Program-made: the position numbers and the translations under genes | Notes under the pieces: generated by a model | What the model was told of the DNA's origin: nothing | The model's database searches: none | Seen by the model: only the letters and a program-made list of their open reading frames with translations | Shown: positions 1-6,747 of the stretch, piece by piece | Position numbering within the stretch: the first letter of the stretch is position 1 | Layout of the letters: every line of letters begins with the position of its first letter | Origin: Acidobacteriota bacterium | Lineage (GTDB): Bacteria > Acidobacteriota > Thermoanaerobaculia > Multivoradales > SZUA-115 | Length of the DNA: 33,048 nt | Assembly (NCBI GenBank): GCA_024277255.1 | Contig: JAJRVQ010000197.1 | Location: 104,991-138,038, forward strand | Reading direction: 5' to 3'

Positions 1-788
1 ACTTCAATCTTGTCTCCACACGGAATCGGTTCATCCAAGATTTTCAGAAGTTCGCCTCGAACGCCAAGTACTTCAAGCACCCTCGCTACCTCAAGTTCAA
101 CAACCAACCGGTGATCTACCTGTGGATCAGCCGCGCCATCGTTGGCAGCGAGGCCAACATCCGCGCCGCCTTCAACGCCGCCCAGCAGGCGGCGCGCAGT
201 GCCGGCTTCAGCGGCCTCTACCTCGTGGCCGACCACCTCTTCTGGGGCAACCCCGATTCGACACCCCTCTTCTGGATGGGCGCCAAGGCGGTCACCTCCT
301 TTGCTCCCTTCGACAACGCGCAGGGGATCGCCCAGGGCAGCGCCGGGAGGCCGATTCGGCTGTGGGCCAACAAGATGGCCGGCCTCTATGCCAACACCCT
401 GCAACGGTTCAGCGGCCTGAACCAGCCGGTGGTCGATCTGCAGCCGGGAATCTTCATCCAGGTCGATCAACGCGGCTTGGAGCAACCGATCTGCTTTTCG
501 ATCCCCACCACCAGCCACTATCACCTGGTGGACGGATCGGATTTCTCCTACATGATCGATGTGGCCGGCAAGGGGTTTACCAAGACCGCCGAGCTCCATC
601 TTCTACGTCGCAACTGTAGCGAGCATGTCACCACCAACGGCACCACCGGCACCTCCATCGTCTGGACCTACAGCTACAACGAATGGTTCGAGGGGGCGGG
701 GCTCGAAGAGCTCGCGCCGCGCAACCCGCCCTACCCGTACGGTTTTGGGCTGGCCCCGTTGCAAATTCTCAAGCAGAAGTTGCCATGA
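1..788 (+). CDS. GH99-like glycosidase/WbsX-type protein, C-terminal part (5' end outside window)
   Basis: The frame is open from the window edge (first full codon at position 3) to a TGA at 786-788, giving about 261 visible residues. No start is present, so the gene begins upstream. The stretch HPRYLKFNNQPVIYLW and the late motif SYNEWFEG, followed by a Leu-Glu pair, match the general pattern of GH99/GH71-like and WbsX-like TIM-barrel proteins. In those families a 'Y.k..g.PV' strand and a 'NEW.EG..iEP' motif form part of the glycan-binding barrel. The likely role is glycan processing or part of cell-surface polysaccharide metabolism, but the substrate cannot be read from this fragment. The following lipoprotein gene starts only 26 bases after the stop, so the two may be co-transcribed. 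Family call moderate, function low. Confidence 0.7.
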   Translation, partial: FNLVSTRNRFIQDFQKFASNAKYFKHPRYLKFNNQPVIYLWISRAIVGSEANIRAAFNAAQQAARSAGFSGLYLVADHLFWGNPDSTPLFWMGAKAVTSFAPFDNAQGIAQGSAGRPIRLWANKMAGLYANTLQRFSGLNQPVVDLQPGIFIQVDQRGLEQPICFSIPTTSHYHLVDGSDFSYMIDVAGKGFTKTAELHLLRRNCSEHVTTNGTTGTSIVWTYSYNEWFEGAGLEELAPRNPPYPYGFGLAPLQILKQKLP

Positions 789-814
789 GAGGATATGGAA
801 GAAAGGAGCTTGCG

Positions 815-1429
815 ATGTTCAACCCACGAAGCATGATTCTTCTGCTCCTCCTGGTGTCAGCCGCCTGTTCCGGCGGTAGCAACCCCACCGAGCCCGGACC
901 GTTGCCGCTACCCTTGGGGATCGCCAAAGCGACGGCTTTTCAGAATCTGCCCTTGATCCGCCAGCTGCAGAATCGGAAGAAAGCGGGGACTTTGCTGGTG
1001 GGAATTGGGGGGACATGCATCGAATCCAGCGGCAGACTGTGCCCACAGGAAGCTTGGCAGTACGTATTCTCAGATCGCAGTGGACCGAGCGACATTCGCT
1101 ACAGTTGGAGTGTGCTTGAGAACGGGACCATCGTGGAATTCGACCCGATGCCAGCCACAGAGCTGATTTCTGGAATTGATCTCGAACCATTCTTGAGTAT
1201 CGAGAGCGATCAAGCCATTACGATCGCGCTCGACGCTCGCGGCTACGACTACCTGCAGAAGTTTCCCGATGGTTTTGCCAAGATCGCCTACTTTCACTTC
1301 GCTAGCCAGGTCCGGGCCCTAGTGACCTTTGACACCTTCTCGGCGTTTTGCCAAGTCAAGGTCGATCTCTCCGCTGTGAGCGGCACCGTGCTCGGCATCG
1401 AAGATTGCTGTCTGACCGGGGCCTGCTAG
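815..1429 (+). CDS. Predicted lipoprotein, first of a tandem paralogous pair
   Basis: A 204-aa protein starting at ATG 815. An AAGGAG ribosome binding site at 803-808 decides this start over the in-frame upstream options, which would put extra residues before the signal peptide. The N-terminus has a hydrophobic run (MILLLLLVSAAC) ending in a lipobox cysteine, followed by the flexible linker SGGSNPTEPG. The mature part carries a GIAKATAFQNL segment, an FSDRSGPSDIRYSWSV segment and several Cys near the C-terminus that could form disulfides. No known domain was recognised. It is immediately followed by a paralog with the same signal peptide, linker and block order, so this is a recent tandem duplication. 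Probably a membrane-anchored periplasmic or surface protein of unknown function. Confidence 0.8.
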   Translation: MFNPRSMILLLLLVSAACSGGSNPTEPGPLPLPLGIAKATAFQNLPLIRQLQNRKKAGTLLVGIGGTCIESSGRLCPQEAWQYVFSDRSGPSDIRYSWSVLENGTIVEFDPMPATELISGIDLEPFLSIESDQAITIALDARGYDYLQKFPDGFAKIAYFHFASQVRALVTFDTFSAFCQVKVDLSAVSGTVLGIEDCCLTGAC

Positions 1430-2041
1430 TTGACCCCGCGACCCAGCACACTGCTCCTCCTCCTTGCTCTCACCGCCTGCTCCGGCGGCAGCAACCCCAC
1501 CGAGCCGGGCTCCCCCTCCTTACCGATGGGGATCGCCAAGGCAACGGCGTTGCAGAATTTGGCCTTGATCCGCACTTTACAGAACCAGAAGAAAGCGGGA
1601 ACGCTTCTAGTGGGAGTGAATGCCGCATGTATCGACTTTGACGGGAGACTTTGCTTGCAAGAGTCGTGGGAGTATTCCTTCAGCGACCGCAGCGGGCCTA
1701 GCGACATTCGCTATAACTGGAGCGTCTGGGATACCGGGCTGGTTCAACAGTTCGATCCAGTGCCGGCCACTGGGCCAGCCTCCGGTGTGGACATCGGTCC
1801 GTCTCTGGTGACCGACAGCTCGCAGGCGGTGAGTATCCCCCGCCAGAGGCGCGGCGATGACTACCTTGCGCAGTTTCCTGACGGCTTTGTCTCGATCTTC
1901 TACCGCCACTTCGCGGGCGAGGTGCAGACGACCGTCCGTTTTGAGACCCTTTCTTCCTTGTGCCGTGTTGACGTTGTCCTTTCCGCCGCCAGCGGTGGCG
2001 TGATTTTCGTCGAGGACCGCTGTTTGAACAGCGCCCGCTGA
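1430..2041 (+). CDS. Predicted lipoprotein, second of the tandem pair
   Basis: A 203-aa protein. The start is taken as TTG 1430, directly after the TAG of the preceding gene. There is no ATG before position 1526, and only this start keeps the signal peptide (LLLLLALTAC) and the lipobox cysteine. The linker SGGSNPTEPG and the blocks MGIAKATALQNL, KKAGTLLVGV and FSDRSGPSDIRYNW are nearly the same as in the upstream paralog. The C-terminal Cys pattern is partly kept. The zero-length gap and weak ribosome site suggest translational coupling to the first copy. Function unknown. Confidence 0.75.
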   Translation: MTPRPSTLLLLLALTACSGGSNPTEPGSPSLPMGIAKATALQNLALIRTLQNQKKAGTLLVGVNAACIDFDGRLCLQESWEYSFSDRSGPSDIRYNWSVWDTGLVQQFDPVPATGPASGVDIGPSLVTDSSQAVSIPRQRRGDDYLAQFPDGFVSIFYRHFAGEVQTTVRFETLSSLCRVDVVLSAASGGVIFVEDRCLNSAR

Positions 2042-2105
2042 GCCCCGGACTCGGCACCGAGAGTCGAGCAAAGCGAGACGCGAGGACGAACAAGACTCCA
2101 CCCAA

Positions 2106-2301
2106 GAGCCCGTCTCTCCCGCGCGGTGGCCTAAGGCAGCGGGCACGGGCCGACGGAGTGCACCGATCGGCTCTCTTCACAAAGCGGAGGTGAATGTTTG
2201 AACCCGAAGGGTGAGTTGCGCCGGAGCGTGAAGAGAGCCGACAAGGAGTGCAACCCTCCAAGCCCGCAGCCGCCCGGCCACCGCGCGGGAGAGACGGGCT
2301 C
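2106..2301. repeat. 196-bp element bounded by 26-bp perfect inverted repeats
   Basis: The 26 bases at 2106-2131 are the exact reverse complement of 2276-2301 (core CTCTCCCGCGCGGTGGCC on the left arm). Inside, GCGGGC near 2139-2144 can pair with GCCCGC near 2262-2267. The centre is the hairpin repeat at 2167-2241. The whole unit could fold into one long cruciform or RNA hairpin. It resembles a MITE or large REP-type unit, but no target-site duplication was evident. Confidence 0.7.
2167..2241 (+). repeat. Structured hairpin repeat, copy 1
   Basis: A 14-bp perfect outer stem (2167-2180 with 2228-2241, core CGGCTCTCTTCAC) encloses a conserved interior containing AAAGCGGAGGTGA and GAGTTGCGCCGGAGC. 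An inner mini-hairpin ACCC/GGGT lies at 2202-2212. A second copy in the same orientation lies at 5179-5254. Where the copies differ in stems, the changes are compensatory (A-T here, G-C there), so the fold appears to be conserved. Confidence 0.8.
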
Positions 2302-2634
2302 GACCCCCAGCGGGCAGCGCCCAGGGCTCCTCAACTCCCCAATCGCCGGCCACCCCGCCAACAGCACCTCGTCCGCATCTCTCCGCGTACCGGCCTTGCT
2401 CACCGCCTTCCATACCGCTATCGCTGGAAGGCACAAAAGTGTTGCTCAAATGAACGCAATCCCTCCTGAACAGTGCCTTATCACCCTCAGCCAACCCACC
2501 CACACCAAACCCTGGCACGCCTAACCCTCTGAGGATAAAGCACTTGACCGTGCGACACTCACCTTTGCACATCCCTATCTTGGCGCGCGGCCCACCGCTT
2601 CGCGCCACCACTGAGACCTGTAAAGGAGGCTCGC

Positions 2635-2829
2635 ATGTTTGATTTCGTCACCTTCCGCCTGTTCGACCGGTTGTGGGGTTCGGTTCTCTTCTCCTGGCGG
2701 GTGGAAACCGCCTCTAGCAAGATTGGGAGTGTTATCGATCCCTACGGCAGTGAGGCTAACGCCGAGCGCACCGGCGATTCCGGCGGCTCACCGGTCGAGA
2801 TTGGCAGTGTCATCGATCCTGAAGGTTGA
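2635..2829 (+). CDS. 64-aa small protein with duplicated IGSVIDPxG motif (candidate peptide precursor or signal)
   Basis: A very strong ribosome binding site (AAAGGAGG, 2622-2629) lies five bases before ATG 2635, which makes this short frame credible. The N-terminal 24 residues (MFDFVTFRLFDRLW...) are aromatic and amphipathic. The rest is polar and contains the motif IGSVIDP-x-G twice, at residues 30-38 and 56-64. The second copy is the exact C-terminus. The duplication is visible at DNA level (2721-2746 and 2799-2825, imperfect). A hairpin terminator candidate follows, and then a TPR protein gene. TPR proteins of the RRNPP group bind short C-terminal peptides, so a peptide-signal role is possible. 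That is inference: no secretion signal or known family was recognised, and it could also be an unrelated small protein. Confidence 0.6.
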   Translation: MFDFVTFRLFDRLWGSVLFSWRVETASSKIGSVIDPYGSEANAERTGDSGGSPVEIGSVIDPEG

Positions 2830-2943
2830 GCTGCGGGGATGCCGGTTCGATCCCGGTTCCGCTCGCTCTCTTGGCTCCTTCTAGCTTCGGCCTCTTGTCC
2901 CTCGGGCAAAGGGGGATTGGAGACGGATTCATTGGTTGAACAG

Positions 2944-2980
2944 GAAGGTCGTGGGGCTTTGCGCCTCCGCGACCTTCTTT
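2944..2980 (+). terminator. Candidate intrinsic terminator after the small gene
   Basis: A 13-bp stem (2944-2956 with 2965-2977, two G-T pairs) with an 8-base loop is followed by a short T-rich tail (TTCTTTGT). It lies 115 bases after the stop of the 64-aa gene and directly upstream of the TPR gene's possible -10 box. It could therefore end the first transcript or act as an operator for the second. Confidence 0.5.
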
Positions 2981-2981
2981 G

Positions 2982-2987
2982 TATACT
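2982..2987 (+). promoter_or_regulatory. Candidate -10 box (TATACT) for the TPR gene, possibly leaderless
   Basis: TATACT lies 9 bases before ATG 2997, and no ribosome binding site precedes that ATG. Transcription starting about 7 bases after the box would give an almost leaderless mRNA. The -35 region (TTGCGC, 2959-2964) is weak and falls within the upstream hairpin. Confidence 0.4.
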
Positions 2988-2996
2988 GCCTTCCCG

Positions 2997-4145
2997 ATGG
3001 AACCTTTTCTGAGTAGCCTTGAATCCGCCGCCCAGGATGTGGCCAAGATCCAGCCGAAGGCGGAGCTTCTCGCGCGGTGGGCCGACAAGCTGCTGGCCTC
3101 CGGCCCCGCCCAGCGCATGTTCATGGTGACCAACCCCAAGAGCTTCGGCCACCCCGCGCTGGTCTCTTACCTGATCGAACGGGGCAAGGGGCTGCGCCAC
3201 GACGACCCGCACCGGGCCCTCGACGCCTACTTGGCGGCGACCCAGGTGGCCGGCTTCTTGCCCAGCCATCCTCACTATCCCCACTACGCGAGATACCACG
3301 CCGACCTTTACGCCGAGGCGCTGGCCAACCTAGCGAACGGCCAGCGCGCCGTCGGGCGGCTCTCCCAGGCGGAGCACACTTTGAGCCGCGCCAAGGCGCG
3401 AGCGCTGTGGGGCAGCGGCAATGCCCTTCTCGAAGCCTTCCTCAGCGCTATGACCGGGGCCCTCGATGTCGACCTCGGCCACTATGAGGCCGCCGATCTC
3501 AGTTTCCGCTGGGCGATCGATCTCTATGTTGACCTGGAAGAGCACGAGCGCGCCGGGCGAGCGATGCTCGCGCTGGGTCGATGCTGCCTATTTGCCGGAA
3601 ACTACGAGCCGGCGATCCGGTACTTCCATGCCGGCCTGGCCGATGTGGACATGGAGCGCGATCCACTTCTCTTCCTCGCCGTGGTCACCGGCAAGGCCAA
3701 GGCTCTGGGCCTCATCGGCCGGCCCGACCAGGGTTTGCTGCTGCTCGGTCAGGAACTTGAGGAGTACCTGGAGGAGGATTTGGGCCGAGTGAGCTTCGCC
3801 CGGCTCAACCTACTGCGGGGCGAACTGTCGGCGGCCACAGGCACCCCCGCGCTCGCCGGGATGCATTACGGTAGGGCGCAACGCCTCTTCGCTGAGATCG
3901 GTCTACCCGTGGATGGGGCTATCGCCAGTCTCGAAGTGGCGGCGCTCCACGCGGAGGCGGGCGAGTTCCGTCTCGTCAGCCGCGAAGTGACGCGGGCCTT
4001 GGCGACCTTGCGCGGGTCTGGCGCCGGTGCCTATGGCGAGCCGGCGCTGCGCCGGTTGGCCGCAATCGCCAAGCACAAGGCGGCCTCGGCGGCGGTGGTG
4101 CGCTACGTGGCTCGCCGGCTGCGCGGCGAGGCCGCGCGGCGGTAG
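2997..4145 (+). CDS. TPR-repeat protein (possible peptide- or partner-sensing regulator)
   Basis: A 382-aa, mostly alpha-helical protein. ATG 2997 (MEPFLSSLESAAQDVAK) is preferred over the TTG at 2979, which overlaps the candidate promoter. Helical pairs with TPR-like spacing and Ala/Leu/Tyr pattern run from about residue 60 to 330, for example RALDAYLAATQVAG, SQAEHTLSRAKARAL, YEAADLSFRWAIDLYVDL, YEPAIRYFHAGL and AGMHYGRAQRLFAEIG. No catalytic domain and no membrane segment is seen. The 64-aa repeat-motif gene lies just upstream, and an HTH gene converges 60 bases downstream. By analogy with RRNPP systems this could be a cytoplasmic sensor working with the HTH protein. That link is inference from position only, and the protein could equally be a structural scaffold. 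Confidence 0.8.
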   Translation: MEPFLSSLESAAQDVAKIQPKAELLARWADKLLASGPAQRMFMVTNPKSFGHPALVSYLIERGKGLRHDDPHRALDAYLAATQVAGFLPSHPHYPHYARYHADLYAEALANLANGQRAVGRLSQAEHTLSRAKARALWGSGNALLEAFLSAMTGALDVDLGHYEAADLSFRWAIDLYVDLEEHERAGRAMLALGRCCLFAGNYEPAIRYFHAGLADVDMERDPLLFLAVVTGKAKALGLIGRPDQGLLLLGQELEEYLEEDLGRVSFARLNLLRGELSAATGTPALAGMHYGRAQRLFAEIGLPVDGAIASLEVAALHAEAGEFRLVSREVTRALATLRGSGAGAYGEPALRRLAAIAKHKAASAAVVRYVARRLRGEAARR

Positions 4146-4169
4146 CCATCTAGCGCTAAGTTCGGCGCC

Positions 4170-4189
4170 GCGCTCGCCTGCGCGAGCGC
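4170..4189. terminator. Hairpin between convergent genes
   Basis: GCGCTCGC and GCGAGCGC (4170-4177, 4182-4189) form an 8-bp stem with a 4-base loop in the 60-bp gap between the convergent TPR and HTH genes. There is no clear T-run on either side, so this is a weak candidate for a shared terminator. Confidence 0.4.
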
Positions 4190-4205
4190 TTCAAGAACCT
4201 TCGAT

Positions 4206-4667
4206 CTACGAACGCTTCTTGGTGGTGCCTCGGCCCTTCGCTGGACTCGTGGTGGCAGCCTTCCGGGCCTTCTGAGCGCGGGCGCGCTCTGCTTTCTCGG
4301 CTTCGTACCGGCTCAGGCGCTCCTGCTCCTGCTTCTCTTCTTGCAGCGCGGCGCGCATCATCTTCTTCATGTCCGCCGGGGAGAGGGCCGCGAGGCCACC
4401 GGTCAACAAATCCGGGTGAGTGTCCCGGTAGAGCTGCTCGCAGAATTCCTCGAAGGGAATGCCGGCCTCGTCGAGGGCGTGCAGCAGAGTGCCCACCGAG
4501 AGCCCTTGGAAGCCGGTGAAGCAGCGGTAGAGGTAGCCCTTGCCGCGCACCATCCGCCGTTCGATCTCGGCGCGGGTGAGCTTGCGCTTGCGCAGCAGGG
4601 TGCGGAGGACTTCGCCGAAGAGTGCCAGTCTGGGATCTGTATCGGGCATGGCAGCATGGTAAATCAC
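4206..4667 (-). CDS. Small helix-turn-helix (XRE-like) DNA-binding protein with basic tail
   Basis: A 153-aa protein from GTG 4667, which has a GAGG site about five bases upstream. The alternative is ATG 4649 (MPDTDPRLALFGEVLR), which lacks a clear ribosome site but is a natural family start. Residues about 12-75 form an HTH fold: FGEVLRTLLRKRKLTRAEIERRM is helix 1-2, and GKGYLYRCFTGFQGLSVGTLLHALDEAG carries the recognition helix and core. The C-terminal third (from about residue 110) is a charged helix rich in Glu, Arg and Lys, ending in a basic TTKKRS tail. It is likely a transcription regulator of its own region or of the TPR module. It is convergent with the TPR gene. DNA target unknown. 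Confidence 0.75.
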   Translation of the reverse strand: MIYHAAMPDTDPRLALFGEVLRTLLRKRKLTRAEIERRMVRGKGYLYRCFTGFQGLSVGTLLHALDEAGIPFEEFCEQLYRDTHPDLLTGGLAALSPADMKKMMRAALQEEKQEQERLSRYEAEKAERARAQKARKAATTSPAKGRGTTKKRS

Positions 4668-4901
4668 TCAAGCCTCAAGGACAAGAAAAATGAGGCTGAT
4701 AGGCCCGGAAATAGTCAACATAGGTATTGTAAATGGCCAGTACTGCTCTCACCGGTCATGGCCGACTGCCCCCCGCGGTGACCAGAATCCACAACTCTCT
4801 AGAACAGAGAACTCAACCGGGAGTTGTGACTATGGGCAACCCGCGACGGCGGTGACGACCGTGCCCCATACAACGCCGGCGCACCCCACCCGTTTGTTCA
4901 T

Positions 4902-4924
4902 GGGGATCTCTCTGCGAGATCCCC
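4902..4924. repeat. Perfect 9-bp hairpin
   Basis: GGGGATCTC (4902-4910) and GAGATCCCC (4916-4924) are perfect inverted repeats around a five-base loop. The hairpin lies alone in the long intergenic region and is followed by CGCGCGAAAAAA. It could be a terminator-like or REP-like structure. Confidence 0.5.
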
Positions 4925-5178
4925 TCGCGCGAAAAAATACGATTCTTCGCGCTCACCCCTAAGCAGTCCGGCCTAAGCGGCCGGGCTCGTCCTGCGGGCT
5001 CACGCACTCCGGCCAGAATCGTGCCCCCCCGAGACGCGAAGCGGCGAGGTCGAGATTTCTGGAGCGGGACCGAAGCAAGATCGGGCGAAGCCCGAGCGAG
5101 GCGTCAAAAAACGCCCAGCGACGAGTTCCCGCTGAAGCGACCCTGAGCCTGCGGGAAAGAGGCCACGCCGGGCACGGA

Positions 5179-5254
5179 TCGGCTCTCTTCGCAAAGCGGA
5201 GGTGATTGTTTGAGCCCTTTAGGGCGAGTTGCGCCGGAGCGCGAAGAGAGCCGA
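5179..5254 (+). repeat. Structured hairpin repeat, copy 2
   Basis: A second copy of the repeat at 2167-2241, in the same orientation. The 14-bp outer stem (5179-5192 with 5241-5254) is perfect. The inner stem GCCC/GGGC is at 5214-5225. Relative to copy 1, paired positions change together (A-T to G-C in the outer stem, A-T to G-C in the inner stem), while the unpaired interior is nearly unchanged. Shorter inverted matches (GTTCCCGC near 5125, GCGGGAAC near 5300) flank it, echoing the outer arms of copy 1. Confidence 0.8.
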
Positions 5255-5574
5255 CACGCAGGGCAACATCCTGCCCACGCGGGCGACCGGGGAGCGCCGC
5301 GGGAACGAGGAGCCCCCGGTGACTTGGCGGGAAGGACCCGCCCCGCCCTCAAATCTGCTTACATCCCCAATCCGTACTACCCCCCAGAGGAACGCCCGCG
5401 CACTTTCCAATATCGAGCGCTAGTTTCCGATTCGGCTTCCGTCGGTCATACTGCAAGGCCAGAAAGCGTGGATTGCAGCGGACACAGAATCCATCTGATC
5501 ACCGACAATCGCTGCGACTCGCCGGGATCCACAACCTCTGAACCTGCAGCCAGAAATCCTTGAGGGGGGACACC

Positions 5575-6738
5575 ATGAAGTACCGGTGCATTCGATATAT
5601 GGGGATGCTCAGCGTTCTCTTCCTGTCGATCCAAGGTTTGTCCGCGACACCAGCCTCGGCACAGGACTCCAGCTCCGGATCAGACGAAGAAGCGACCGTC
5701 CAAGAGAGCGCAGGCGAAGCCGTAACTCGCTACCTGATCGACACCGGTCCGCTGCGGGTCCGCGATCAGTTCCTTCTGGGGATGGGCTTTCTCGCTTTCG
5801 ACCCCGGCCCCGCCACCGTGCTGGCCAAAGGGAAATGGCAGGTCGATGTCATCCTCACCGTCACCAACTCCTGGGCCAACTCAGAGGTCGTTGAAGAGTC
5901 TCTCGATAACAGGGGCCAACGTCTGCCCCTGAGCGAAGAACAACTCAACGCCCTGGACGACTCGGTCCCCAACGGAATCTTTCATCTCGACGGCGAGGTC
6001 TACCGCACCGCCGTCGCCGTGCGACGAGGCATCGGAAAGAACTTCCAACTCGAACTCACCGTGCCGGTCCTCAGCTTTCGCGGCGGTTCGCTGGATAGCC
6101 TGATCGAAGGCACCCACAACGCCTTCGACCTCGGGCAGGCAGGACGGCTGGGAACCCACCAAGATGACTTCCTACTCTTCGTCACCGGCCCCAACACCCG
6201 CCTCTTCGCCGACGAGGAGTTCGGCACCACCCTGGGCGACATCGTCCTCGGAGCCAAATACGGCATCCTCGAAGAGCACCCGGAACACCGCTGGACCGTC
6301 TCCGCCGAAGGGCTGGTCAAACTACCGACCGGCGACGAAGACAAGCTTTCCAGCTCCGGCTCCCTGGACCTCGGTGTCCAGGTCCAGGCGACGCGCTACT
6401 TTCAGAAGAGCTGCCTCCACGGCGCCGTCGGCGTCCTCTACCTGGGCGACGCCGAAACGCTGGGAATCAGTTCCCAAACCCTCCTCTCCGGCATGATGGC
6501 CGTCGAACGCCTATTCACCAAGAGATCCACCGTCCTGGCCCAGCTCACCGTCTCCCAAACCCCCTTCGACGATCTAGAACTGCCCCTACTCTCCGAAAAC
6601 TCCATCCAAGTCACCCTCGGCTACAAAAGAGCCATCAACTCCAAGTCCGTCCTCCTCTTCGGCTTCACCGAGAACATCCAGAACTTCAACAACACCGCCG
6701 ATATCGGCTTCCACGTGGGTTGGACGGCAGCCTTTTGA
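5575..6738 (+). CDS. Secreted outer-membrane beta-barrel protein, DUF3187-like
   Basis: A 387-aa protein. ATG 5575 is chosen because a GAGGGGGG stretch lies just upstream and a signal peptide follows directly (MKYRCIRYMGMLSVLFLSIQGLSATPASAQ). After a short acidic linker, the block GPLRVRDQFLLGMGFLAFDPGPA begins the mature domain. The rest alternates hydrophobic and polar residues as in outer-membrane strands, for example GDIVLGAKYGI, WTVSAEGLVKLPTGDE, SIQVTLGYKRAI, and a C-terminal NTADIGFHVGWTAAF that ends in Phe as many barrel proteins do. This order matches the DUF3187 family, whose role is unknown. It is convergent with metF, with a gap of only nine bases, so they probably share termination. 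Confidence 0.7.
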   Translation: MKYRCIRYMGMLSVLFLSIQGLSATPASAQDSSSGSDEEATVQESAGEAVTRYLIDTGPLRVRDQFLLGMGFLAFDPGPATVLAKGKWQVDVILTVTNSWANSEVVEESLDNRGQRLPLSEEQLNALDDSVPNGIFHLDGEVYRTAVAVRRGIGKNFQLELTVPVLSFRGGSLDSLIEGTHNAFDLGQAGRLGTHQDDFLLFVTGPNTRLFADEEFGTTLGDIVLGAKYGILEEHPEHRWTVSAEGLVKLPTGDEDKLSSSGSLDLGVQVQATRYFQKSCLHGAVGVLYLGDAETLGISSQTLLSGMMAVERLFTKRSTVLAQLTVSQTPFDDLELPLLSENSIQVTLGYKRAINSKSVLLFGFTENIQNFNNTADIGFHVGWTAAF

Positions 6739-6747
6739 CGGCCAGCG

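Larger units (their letters stand above)
2042..2634. other. Non-coding stretch with nested inverted repeats
   Basis: No convincing gene lies in these 593 bases. Open frames here lack ribosome sites and have low-complexity Pro/Arg/Ser composition. The left half (2106-2301) is a large nested inverted repeat described separately. The right half (2302-2634) is C-rich on the plus strand and shows no clear signal until the strong ribosome binding site at 2622-2629 that serves the small gene at 2635. Confidence 0.6.
4668..5574. other. Long non-coding region with hairpins and repeat copy 2
   Basis: These 907 bases hold no gene that can be supported; short open frames have no ribosome site and skewed composition. 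Structures seen are an AGCCTCA/TGAGGCT hairpin at 4671-4697 just upstream of the HTH gene, a 9-bp hairpin at 4902-4924, a GCGCGAA/TTCGCGC hairpin just after it (about 4927-4952), and a GGCGT-6 nt-ACGCC hairpin at 5100-5115. The hairpin repeat copy 2 is at 5179-5254. The promoter of the DUF3187 gene should be in the last 300 bases, but no clear -10/-35 pair was found. Confidence 0.55.

Noticed and set aside
2194..2214. Six-codon frame with GGAGG site inside hairpin repeat copy 1
   Set aside because: Copy 2 has no ATG at the same place and the frame does not stop there, so coding is not conserved between copies.
2198..2524. 108-codon plus-strand open frame in the intergenic region
   Set aside because: It starts inside the hairpin repeat and is low in complexity, with no ribosome site of its own and no recognisable domain.
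2835..2872. T-arm-like stretch (GCCGG, TTCGATC, CCGGT) resembling the 3' part of a tRNA
   Set aside because: No matching anticodon stem or acceptor 5' strand exists upstream at the needed distance, and there is no CCA; the T-arm-like fold is isolated and probably chance or a remnant.
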